64,000 bases of DNA from Pedobacter sp. PACM 27299. Lineage in GTDB: Bacteria > Bacteroidota > Bacteroidia > Sphingobacteriales > Sphingobacteriaceae. The notes beneath the pieces are model-generated. The model worked only from the letters and a program-made list of their open reading frames with translations. It did not search any database and had not been told where the DNA came from. Position 1 is the stretch's first letter. Every line of letters starts with the position of its first letter. The stretch covers positions 2,356,001 through 2,420,000 of the forward strand of contig NZ_CP012996.1 of the NCBI RefSeq assembly GCF_001412655.1, given 5' to 3'. Positions 36,199 through 43,154 of this stretch are shown in pieces. The translations under genes and the position numbers were made by a program.

Positions 36199-37062
36199 AT
36201 GAAAATTAAGCACTACCTGACTTTTGTGGGAATGGCCGCTTTGGCATCCTGTTCAAAAGACTCAGAACTAACACCAGAACCTCCTGTTGTTCCAACGAGT
36301 TTTGTCTCTAAATTAATCGAATATCAGCCGGCTCCAGGCCAGTTTATCAATACCGATCTTGGCAATTTGAAAGGTGCAAATACGATCATCGGTAAAAAAG
36401 GAATGGTGAGTCTTGGTGCTTGGGGTGGATTTATTGTGCTTGGCTTTGACCACACCGTCATCAATCAGACAGATAAAGACGATATCATTGTTTATGGAAA
36501 TCCATTAGAAAACTTCTCAGAGCCAGGTATTGTTTGGGTAATGGAAGACACCAATGGCAACGGATTGGCGGATGATATCTGGTATGAAGTGGCAGGCAGC
36601 GAGTTCAATAAACCGGGTTATCAGCGCAACTATGCTGTAACCTACAGCAAACCTGCAGCTGATACTGATCCAGTACCATGGTTAGATAGCGATGGCCATG
36701 CTGGGGTAGTAAAAACAAATAGCTACCATGGGCAAGCTTATTTCCCTGATATGAAAGACAAAGATGGGAAAACGATAACCAGCTATACGATAAAAGGTTC
36801 TAAACTGCCTTCAACGAATGTGGATATGACCGTTCCTTCAATGGTCATCAGTAAGCCTTTTGCCTGGGGTTACGCAGATAATTTAGTGGACGGGGATAAA
36901 ATTGACATCGCAAATGCGATAGATCAAAATGGAAAAAAAGTGGTTTTGAAAGGAATCAATTTCATTAAAATCCAAACGGGCGTCCAGGCAGACCTGGGAT
37001 TGTTGGGAGAACTATCTACAGAAGTTACGGGTGTGGAAGACATCAGTCTGATTAAAAAGTAA
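36199..37062 (+). CDS. Cell-surface lipoprotein of the B12-uptake locus
   Basis: Lipoprotein of 287 residues, signal peptide FVGMAALASC followed by SKDSE. It is not a BtuG-type propeller. The core contains NTIIGKKGMVSLGAWGGFIV, GFDHTVINQTDKDDIIVYGN and a calcium-binding-like loop DTNGNGLADDIWYEVAGSEF, then SYTIKGSKLPSTNVDM. I recognise it as the type of secreted protein repeatedly found in Bacteroidota cobalamin operons, but I cannot give it a biochemical function. Its placement between two BtuG-like genes and within the riboswitch-headed operon suggests a part in B12 capture at the surface. Confidence 0.7.
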   Translation: MKIKHYLTFVGMAALASCSKDSELTPEPPVVPTSFVSKLIEYQPAPGQFINTDLGNLKGANTIIGKKGMVSLGAWGGFIVLGFDHTVINQTDKDDIIVYGNPLENFSEPGIVWVMEDTNGNGLADDIWYEVAGSEFNKPGYQRNYAVTYSKPAADTDPVPWLDSDGHAGVVKTNSYHGQAYFPDMKDKDGKTITSYTIKGSKLPSTNVDMTVPSMVISKPFAWGYADNLVDGDKIDIANAIDQNGKKVVLKGINFIKIQTGVQADLGLLGELSTEVTGVEDISLIKK

Positions 37063-37085
37063 CACATTCTAACCATTGCTGATGG

Positions 37086-37131
37086 TTATCCTTTATCTGG
37101 GAGCAGAAAAAGTTTTTCAAATAAAGGATAA
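37086..37131. repeat. 11-bp inverted repeat within the B12 operon
   Basis: TTATCCTTTAT (37086-37096) and ATAAAGGATAA (37121-37131) are perfect reverse complements separated by 24 bases, in the only long gap (114 bases) of the operon. The loop contains AAAAAG/TTTTTC. There is no following T-run, so it may be a processing or stabilising hairpin, or an operator. Confidence 0.45.
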
Positions 37132-37176
37132 TACATCGCATTCATAAAATAATATATATACAATTCAACAAACTAA

Positions 37177-38262
37177 ATGAAGATTACCAATTTTAAAGGA
37201 TTAGTAGTAGCTGCTATTTTCAGTGCTGCGCTATTCTCGTGTAAGAAAGATGCAGAAACAGTAGTAGCACCAGAAGTTTCTGGAAAATATGAAAATGGCT
37301 TTTTTATCATCCATGAAGGATGGTTTGGCCATGGTACGGGATCTGTATCATTTTACGATGCAGGGACTGGAACATTGAGAGATAGTATTTTCCAAAAAGA
37401 GAATCCAGGGAAAGGATTTGAGCCAGCAAGCTCTACCGTACAATTTGGTACGGTTTTCAATAAAAACCTATATGTAGTGAGTAAAGCAAAAGGGCCTGTT
37501 GTAGTGGCTGATGCGGTTACTATGAAAGAAGTAGGTAGAATTCCTGCATCTGCGGAATACGATTGGAAAGCATTTGTAGGTATTGATGAGAATAACGGTC
37601 TTTTAAGCAGCAACGATGGGGTTTATCTGGTAAATCTAAAAACCTTCAAAATTTCAGCTAAATTATTAGGTGCAACCGGACAAATGGGGGATATGCTGAA
37701 AACAGATAAATATATCTATATCATTTCCCGAACAGAAGGTGCAGTCATTTACAATACTTCGGATCTTAGCCTTCAAAAGAAAATTGCAGGTGTAACCATG
37801 GGTTTTGTGCAAACACCAGATGGGAAAGTATGGTTCACAGGTGGTAAAAATCTCTATAAATCGGACCCTATAACTTTGGAAACGGAAACTATAGAATTGC
37901 CATTTGCCACTTACAACACCTTTAATGCCTGGTTTTCTTCGCCAATGGTTGCTTCAACCAAAGAAAATGCAGTGTTTATGATCAACATTTCCAGCGGATG
38001 GGGTGGTGGTAAAAACATCTACAAGTATGTTTCTGGTGATAAAACTTCCTTAGATAAACCTTTCATTACAACCCCTGATCTGCAGAGTTTCTATAAAAAG
38101 AATCTAGGTTATTATGCTAAAACAGATCAGATTGTAACCACTACATTGTTGAGTGGTTATGTCAGTAATTTCCTGAACATCTATGATGCAAAAACTGGAA
38201 CATTAAGTAAAACAGTTCCATTCAGCGGTTATTATTTTCCGGCAATGTTTGCCTTCCACTAA
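37177..38262 (+). CDS. BtuG-like beta-propeller lipoprotein, copy 3 (DUF5074)
   Basis: Lipoprotein of 361 residues: signal peptide VVAAIFSAALFSC followed by KKDAET. It is a DUF5074-like propeller with GFFIIHEGWFGHGTGSVSFY at the first blade, YVVSKAKGPVVVADAVTMKEV, GLLSSNDGVYLVNLKTFK, TPDGKVWFTGGKNLY and a terminal SGYYFPAMFAFH. It is the most diverged of the three; loops near residues 250-300 (SSPMVASTKENAVFMINISS) are longer than in copies 1 and 2. It is expected to be on the cell surface with the others. Confidence 0.82.
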   Translation: MKITNFKGLVVAAIFSAALFSCKKDAETVVAPEVSGKYENGFFIIHEGWFGHGTGSVSFYDAGTGTLRDSIFQKENPGKGFEPASSTVQFGTVFNKNLYVVSKAKGPVVVADAVTMKEVGRIPASAEYDWKAFVGIDENNGLLSSNDGVYLVNLKTFKISAKLLGATGQMGDMLKTDKYIYIISRTEGAVIYNTSDLSLQKKIAGVTMGFVQTPDGKVWFTGGKNLYKSDPITLETETIELPFATYNTFNAWFSSPMVASTKENAVFMINISSGWGGGKNIYKYVSGDKTSLDKPFITTPDLQSFYKKNLGYYAKTDQIVTTTLLSGYVSNFLNIYDAKTGTLSKTVPFSGYYFPAMFAFH

Positions 38263-38325
38263 AGCTTGTCGCCATAGGCTTTTTTATGCCGTGGAAAAAA
38301 TATAACTTTGTTTTATAATATATAC

Positions 38326-38904
38326 ATGAATATGTCTGAATCTAAATTCAACCCGCGTTCGATCATCCTGTTGTTGATGATCATCTTTGTAAGCATTATC
38401 CGTATTACAGCACCTTTGTCTGGCGACTTTAAAGAGATCGCTAACTTTTCAGCTGTAGGAGCAATTGCCTTATTTGGCGGCGCATATTTCAATAATAATG
38501 TTAAAGCATTTGCTTTTCCTATGCTGATATTGGTACTGAGTGATATTTTTATTGCTAAGATTTCAGGATACGGATTTTTCTATGCAGGATGGTACTGGAC
38601 TTACATTGCAATCATCGCAATGGTAGCAGTTGGTAAACTGATGATGAAAAAAATAAATGTAGGCACATTCATGTCTGCTACTTTCATCGGTGTTTTCCTT
38701 CACTGGATTTTAGCCGACATTGGTCCAATGTATGCTCCGAGCATCTATCCAGCAACTTTAGCTGGTTACGGACAATGTTTAATCAATGCTATTCCATTTG
38801 AATTGAATTTCCTTTACGGCACAGTAGTGTATGGAGCGGTAATGTTTGGTGCTTTTGAAGTGTTGAAAGCGAAATACCCATCGTTAAGTTTAGCTAAAGC
38901 ATAA
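38326..38904 (+). CDS. Small integral membrane protein, putative vitamin transport component (DUF6580-like)
   Basis: Membrane protein of 192 residues with about five hydrophobic helices: SIILLLMIIFVSIIRITAPL, NFSAVGAIALFGGAYF, AFAFPMLILVLSDIFIA, WTYIAIIAMVAVGKLMM and TFIGVFLHWILADIG, then a final pair near the C-terminus. Size and topology resemble ECF-type S components (substrate-binding subunits). The frame extends upstream to a TTG at 38308, but ATG at 38326 is preferred. As the last gene of the riboswitch-controlled operon it may move B12, or a precursor, across the inner membrane. That is inference; no ATPase or T component is nearby. Confidence 0.65.
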   Translation: MNMSESKFNPRSIILLLMIIFVSIIRITAPLSGDFKEIANFSAVGAIALFGGAYFNNNVKAFAFPMLILVLSDIFIAKISGYGFFYAGWYWTYIAIIAMVAVGKLMMKKINVGTFMSATFIGVFLHWILADIGPMYAPSIYPATLAGYGQCLINAIPFELNFLYGTVVYGAVMFGAFEVLKAKYPSLSLAKA

Positions 38905-38935
38905 TTAACAAGGTTTACAGTTATAAAAGATAAGC

Positions 38936-38988
38936 AATCCCGGGATTGCTGCGGAGCATACTCCTCAGCATCCCGGGATTTTTTTTAC
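38936..38988 (+). terminator. Terminator of the B12 operon
   Basis: AATCCCGGGA (38936-38945) pairs with TCCCGGGATT (38971-38980), extended inward by TGCTG with CAGCA across a one-base bulge, and followed by a run of T residues. This ends the operon that began at the riboswitch. Confidence 0.9.
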
Positions 38989-39035
38989 CTGTATTTGCCA
39001 TGATTTGTCCTCAATTTATCATTAAATTCAACCTT

Positions 39036-39719
39036 ATGAAAAAGAAATTAGTCGTATTAACGGGAGCAGGAATCAGTGCAGAAAGCGGATTGAAAACCTT
39101 TCGGGATACGGATGGCCTATGGGAGGGTTTTAATGTCTATGACGTCGCTACACCTGAAGCCTGGCGAAAAAATCCAGAAATGGTACAGGATTTTTATAAC
39201 CAACGCAGAAAACAGGTTTTGCTGGCACAGCCGAATGATGCGCACAGGGCATTAGCAGAGCTGGAGGCAGATTATGATGTCCACATCATCACCCAAAATA
39301 TAGACGATTTACATGAAAGAGCGGGTTCTACAAAAGTGACCCATTTACATGGGGTCATCACGCGCTCGCAATCTGACGGAAATCCTGATTTAACCTATCC
39401 AATCAATGGCTGGGAGTTAAAAATGGGGGAGTTTTGCGAGTTGGGAACGCAGCTGCGGGCACATGTAGTATGGTTTGGAGAGGCCGTGCCTATGATTGAG
39501 GAGGCGGCTAAAATTTGTGCTGCTGCTGAAGTATTCGTGTTGATAGGCAGCTCTTTGGCGGTATATCCGGCTGCAGGACTGATTGATTTTGTTCCAGCGC
39601 AAAGTCCAATCTACATTATTGATCCAAAAATCCCACAAGTGAGAAACAGCCATCAGGTGATTAAAATTGAAAAGAGGGCGGTTTCGGGAATGAGGGATCT
39701 TGTAGAACTGTTAACTTGA
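39036..39719 (+). CDS. Sir2-family NAD-dependent protein deacylase
   Basis: Cytosolic sirtuin of 227 residues. NAD-binding LTGAGISAESGLKTFRDTDGLW, the TQNIDDLHERAG block, and the catalytic histidine in THLHGVI are all present. YNQRR matches the Y-x-x-R acyl-pocket motif of SIRT5/CobB-type deacylases, so activity on succinyl- or malonyl-lysine is possible. The four zinc cysteines seen in many sirtuins are absent. The frame is open up to 38946, but that extension overlaps a terminator and gives a spurious hydrophobic N-terminus, so ATG at 39036 is used. The gene is separate from the B12 operon despite the historical name cobB for this family. Confidence 0.87.
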   Translation: MKKKLVVLTGAGISAESGLKTFRDTDGLWEGFNVYDVATPEAWRKNPEMVQDFYNQRRKQVLLAQPNDAHRALAELEADYDVHIITQNIDDLHERAGSTKVTHLHGVITRSQSDGNPDLTYPINGWELKMGEFCELGTQLRAHVVWFGEAVPMIEEAAKICAAAEVFVLIGSSLAVYPAAGLIDFVPAQSPIYIIDPKIPQVRNSHQVIKIEKRAVSGMRDLVELLT

Positions 39720-39723
39720 GGGA

Positions 39724-41520
39724 TTAGAAAAAGGTAATCCCTGCATTCCATCCATACCAACCTTTATTGTTGCCACTAAAATTATGATGTTTGTCGGGCA
39801 CAATTTGCTGCTTGTAATTTTTTGCACTTGAACCTATAGGTGCATCGCTGTTGTAAAAAGAATATGCTGGTCCGCCAAATAGGGTGACTCCTTTAATCAA
39901 CTGTATCTGGAGGTTCATTTGGAATTTAGTTAAGACATTGGAATACTTCCAATTGCCAAGATACAAGTATTGAAAGCTTAGTTCAGGTGCAATAGACAGG
40001 TGTTTACTGAAGATGAAGTCATGGCCAAAACCAAGGCCAAACGTGGCTATTTTTGCAGTGTCAGTAAAAGTTTTGCCAACAAAGAGAATGTTGTACAGGT
40101 TGGCATTCCCGGTTTTTAAAGCCACATTCGTTTGCACCAATTCATTGGTAGAAACAGAAATCTTATGGTAACCATCCCCCACAAAATTGAGCAGTCCTAA
40201 GCTCGTACCTGTAGAGGAGCCTGAAAAGTTCAGGAGCGCCAATTGAAAACCTGTGTTTTTCTTTGCGATATTAAATAATCCGGCAATCTGTATTCCTGAT
40301 GATGTTCTGGAAGAAATGTTCATTAAGCCGGCAATTCCAACGCCCCTAGAGTTTCTGGAATTGATATTAGCCAATCCAGAAATCTGAAAACCATCTTTAT
40401 TCCCGCTGTTAACATTCAGTGCACCTGCGGTCTGAAAACCTTTCATATCACCGGTCACCATATTTGCAAGCCCTGCAATCTGAAAACCTTCCACATTCCG
40501 TTTCACGACATTTAATGCGCCTGCAATTTGCAGTCCTTTCATATTTGTTCGCACATCATTGTGTAAGCCGGCCACCTGTATCCCTTGAACAGAACCACCA
40601 ACCACGTTGAATGCACCAGCCACCTGCAATGCCCTGACTTCAGCTTTACTCAGGTTAAAAAGCCCGGCGATTTCAAAGCCATCTACTCCGGCAGTATAAC
40701 CTCCAATCACATTAAAGGAAACTTTATTGATTACTTTAGAACTCATCATGCCATGAGAACTCAGGCCAGGGGTAAGGGAAGCCTGGAAAGGAGTATTTGC
40801 GAAAAAACTCGGAATATTCAGGTTTTGAATTCTTTGAGTCGAAGAAATGAAAAACCGACTAATGCCTAACTCTTCAATCGCATTATTAGCTACCGTCCCT
40901 TTTTCCTTGTCAGGGTCATCATAAGATTCAGGTTTAATGGTGATATCGGCCAGGAAAACCAAGGCGGTATCTCTATACGTCTCTTTACTGGCGGTTAGAA
41001 TCACCTCTTTGTGTTCTCCTTTGAAACGCAGCTTGAAATAACCATCATGGTCTGTCAGCGTAGATTGCAGCAATCTTTTTTCATAAACACTGGCTTGTTT
41101 TACTTTACGACCTGTCTGCGTATCGATAACATAACCGCTGATCAGGTAAAGGTTGTCAGCTGTAGTGATGTTATCCGGCTCAATGGTCAGGTGGTTGACT
41201 GCATAACGTAAAATTACATAGTTTTCACTTTCTTTGTAATCCACTTTTCCATCAAACATCTGGTCTAGAATTGTTCTTACGGGCATATTTCTAATGTTCA
41301 TATTCACCAGGCTATCCTGATTAAACAGGGCCCCATTATAGGCGAAATAGAAATCTCCGGCTTTACTCATCTTATCGAGCACCTGACCGATAGGTTCCTG
41401 CTTTGCCGTAAAACTTAGGCGTCTGGAAAGATTTCGCTGAATATTACTCGTCGTTTCGGGGGACTGTGCACTTGCAACACTAAAAAGGAACAGAAAAAAT
41501 AAGGTGAGTTTGGTCTTCAT
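39724..41520 (-). CDS. STN-domain surface-repeat protein (non-TonB FecR partner)
   Basis: Outer-membrane-directed protein of 598 residues with signal peptide ending near SVASAQ. Residues 35-105 form an STN domain (SFTAKQEPIGQVLDKMSKAGDF region), residues about 125-190 a carboxypeptidase-regulatory-like beta-sandwich (SGYVIDTQTGRKVKQASVYE), residues about 280-447 ten or so 16-residue repeats of the form GxQxAGxxNxxxxxxx, and the final 150 residues a likely beta-barrel. STN normally signals to FecR from a TonB-dependent receptor, but no plug or TonB barrel is present. It is the third gene after an ECF sigma factor and a FecR protein, ending four bases from the sirtuin stop on the other strand. 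Confidence 0.75.
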   Translation of the reverse strand: MKTKLTLFFLFLFSVASAQSPETTSNIQRNLSRRLSFTAKQEPIGQVLDKMSKAGDFYFAYNGALFNQDSLVNMNIRNMPVRTILDQMFDGKVDYKESENYVILRYAVNHLTIEPDNITTADNLYLISGYVIDTQTGRKVKQASVYEKRLLQSTLTDHDGYFKLRFKGEHKEVILTASKETYRDTALVFLADITIKPESYDDPDKEKGTVANNAIEELGISRFFISSTQRIQNLNIPSFFANTPFQASLTPGLSSHGMMSSKVINKVSFNVIGGYTAGVDGFEIAGLFNLSKAEVRALQVAGAFNVVGGSVQGIQVAGLHNDVRTNMKGLQIAGALNVVKRNVEGFQIAGLANMVTGDMKGFQTAGALNVNSGNKDGFQISGLANINSRNSRGVGIAGLMNISSRTSSGIQIAGLFNIAKKNTGFQLALLNFSGSSTGTSLGLLNFVGDGYHKISVSTNELVQTNVALKTGNANLYNILFVGKTFTDTAKIATFGLGFGHDFIFSKHLSIAPELSFQYLYLGNWKYSNVLTKFQMNLQIQLIKGVTLFGGPAYSFYNSDAPIGSSAKNYKQQIVPDKHHNFSGNNKGWYGWNAGITFF

Positions 41521-42500
41521 TACTTTTTATTAGACAGCTGGATTTCCTTTCCGTTACTGCTATAGGTTAAATTTAAACCCTGGCAAATGATTCCCAGGTT
41601 GTAATCTAATGGCACATTGAGTTTCAGTGTGGTATTTAGAGTCAGGTTTTTAATAGCGGGTTCTACATTGATTTTAGTGTCGTAAGCCTGACTTAATACT
41701 TCAGCCAATTTCCATAGTTGCGTGTTTTTAAGGATAAATACCTTGGTTCTGTAATAGCTGTACAGCTCATCTTTATTCTGTTCTTTAACCAGCTTTTGAG
41801 CATTGGAATTGATGAGCACACGTTCTCCGGCTACCAGATTAATGGTTTCTCCTTTCAGGCTCACTTTGACGATACCAGTTTCCACAATTACTTCCGTTTG
41901 CTGATGAATATGTTTCACATTAAAAGATGTACCGACTACTTTCACAGCTACCTGATCTACTTTGATGATAAAAGGATGGCTTTTATCTGGAGCCACATTA
42001 AAGAATACTTCCCCGGAATCCAGTCGCACACTGCGGTCGGTCTTGAAGTTCGAAGCATAGCTCAAGGATGATCTCTTGTTTATAGTCAGCTCTGATCCAT
42101 CAGGTAGTTTTTGGATGATGACTTCCCGATTTGCTGCTATGGCCATATATTTTTCCGGTGTCAGTACTTCATAAAAGACCCAGGCACCCAGGGCCAATAT
42201 CAATACTGCTGCCACATTGATCCAGGTATATTTTCTTTTGATGGGCAAAACTAAGGCCTTTTCTTTTTCAGTTGGCTTTTCTTTTTTATTCACTTTTTCT
42301 TTAAAGCTGAGCCAGGCAGTCTCTTCATTTACGGTGCTTTTTGGCGCCAGTAATTGACTGCTTTCCCAGATCTTCTCCAGTTCCAGAAATTCGGAAATGT
42401 GTTTAGGATCGGCAGCCAGCCATTTTTCAACAGCCGTGTTTTCCTCCTCACTCGTCTCCTTCAGTAGAAACTTTATCAATAATTCATCAGTCATGACCAT
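41520..42500 (-). CDS. FecR-family anti-sigma factor (DUF4974 C-terminus)
   Basis: Inner-membrane regulator of 326 residues. Cytosolic N-terminus (about 1-90) to bind the sigma factor, one transmembrane helix NVAAVLILALGAWVFYEVL, a periplasmic FecR domain (VIIQKLPDGSELTINKRSSL, VRLDSGEVFFNVAPDKSHPF, VVGTSFNVKHI, VETGIVKVSLKG) and a C-terminal STN-like/DUF4974 domain (LWKLAEVLSQAYDTKINVEP). It shares its start with the sigma gene end (five bases apart) and its stop overlaps the start of the STN protein gene by a single base. This is the standard signalling triad, with an unusual output partner. Confidence 0.92.
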   Translation of the reverse strand: MVMTDELLIKFLLKETSEEENTAVEKWLAADPKHISEFLELEKIWESSQLLAPKSTVNEETAWLSFKEKVNKKEKPTEKEKALVLPIKRKYTWINVAAVLILALGAWVFYEVLTPEKYMAIAANREVIIQKLPDGSELTINKRSSLSYASNFKTDRSVRLDSGEVFFNVAPDKSHPFIIKVDQVAVKVVGTSFNVKHIHQQTEVIVETGIVKVSLKGETINLVAGERVLINSNAQKLVKEQNKDELYSYYRTKVFILKNTQLWKLAEVLSQAYDTKINVEPAIKNLTLNTTLKLNVPLDYNLGIICQGLNLTYSSNGKEIQLSNKK

Positions 42501-42504
42501 CGTG

Positions 42505-43089
42505 TTAATTGAAAAAATCTTTGTAATACATAATTCCTAATAAGATCAGGACTAAAAAATCGGACAGCTTTAAGCGCAGTATCCGTAATGCTTTGCCCAT
42601 TTGGTTTTCCACTGTTTTAATAGATAAGCCTAATTGATCTGCAATTTCCCGGTATTTAAGTTCTTCAAACCGGCTCATTTGAAAGATCGTTCTGCATTGT
42701 TCAGGCAACTCATTCATTGCGATACTGAGGTTGTTTTTTAGATCATTCATTTCTACCTTCGCAGAAGCCGGTTCTGAGCTCGCGAAAACGTTGTTCATCG
42801 TGTGTTCCTGATGTTTGAATTTTATTTTTTCATGTTTCAGGTAATTCAAACAGTCGTTATGAATACACTTGTATAGGTATGCTTTAACGGAAGTCGAGAT
42901 CTGGAGCATTTCCCGCTTTTCCCAGAATTTCATAAACATACCTTGAACCATCTCTTCGGCAGTATCATGGTCTTTTAGGATCACAAAAGCATAAGCATGC
43001 AGTGCCTTGTAATGCAATTTGAACAATTGTTCAAAAGCGGCATCATCGTATGACTGTGGATTTGGGGATAGGGGATCTGTTAACTTCAC
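42505..43089 (-). CDS. ECF RNA polymerase sigma factor
   Basis: Sigma-70 family ECF factor of about 194 residues. Region 2 reads AFEQLFKLHYKALHAYAFVI, TAEEMVQGMFMKFWEKREML and AYLYKCIHNDCLNYLKH, and region 4 LPEQCRTIFQMSRFEELKYR with KTVENQMGKALRILR. The frame is open from a TTG at 43107, but GTG at 43089 is preferred because a perfect TAnnTTTG box overlaps the TTG codon. It is followed after five bases by the FecR gene, its predicted antagonist. The C-terminal SDFLVLILLGIMYYKDFF is a short hydrophobic tail, common in Bacteroidota members. Confidence 0.88.
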   Translation of the reverse strand: MKLTDPLSPNPQSYDDAAFEQLFKLHYKALHAYAFVILKDHDTAEEMVQGMFMKFWEKREMLQISTSVKAYLYKCIHNDCLNYLKHEKIKFKHQEHTMNNVFASSEPASAKVEMNDLKNNLSIAMNELPEQCRTIFQMSRFEELKYREIADQLGLSIKTVENQMGKALRILRLKLSDFLVLILLGIMYYKDFFN

Positions 43090-43104
43090 GCGTTTAATTC
43101 TAAT

Positions 43105-43112
43105 CAAATATA
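43105..43112 (-). promoter_or_regulatory. -7 box of the sigma/FecR promoter
   Basis: The minus strand reads TATATTTG, a perfect match to the Bacteroidota TAnnTTTG element. No TTTG -33 box is seen at the usual spacing. Transcription would start near 43098, consistent with translation from GTG at 43089. Confidence 0.4.
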
Positions 43113-43154
43113 TTAGTTTCTATGGGCTTATGCACTGTCAGTAATACCAAATCG

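Noticed and set aside
38946..39035. 30-residue N-terminal extension of the sirtuin
   Set aside because: The frame starts inside the loop and stem of the B12-operon terminator; the natural sirtuin start at 39036 begins with the first beta-strand.
39036..39719. Sirtuin as part of the B12 locus, because the family is called cobB
   Set aside because: A strong terminator separates it from the operon; the name comes from an enteric genetics history, and the protein is a deacylase.
40419..40869. Plus-strand open frames opposite the STN repeat protein
   Set aside because: They are reverse-strand shadows of the repetitive coding sequence and show no independent motif.
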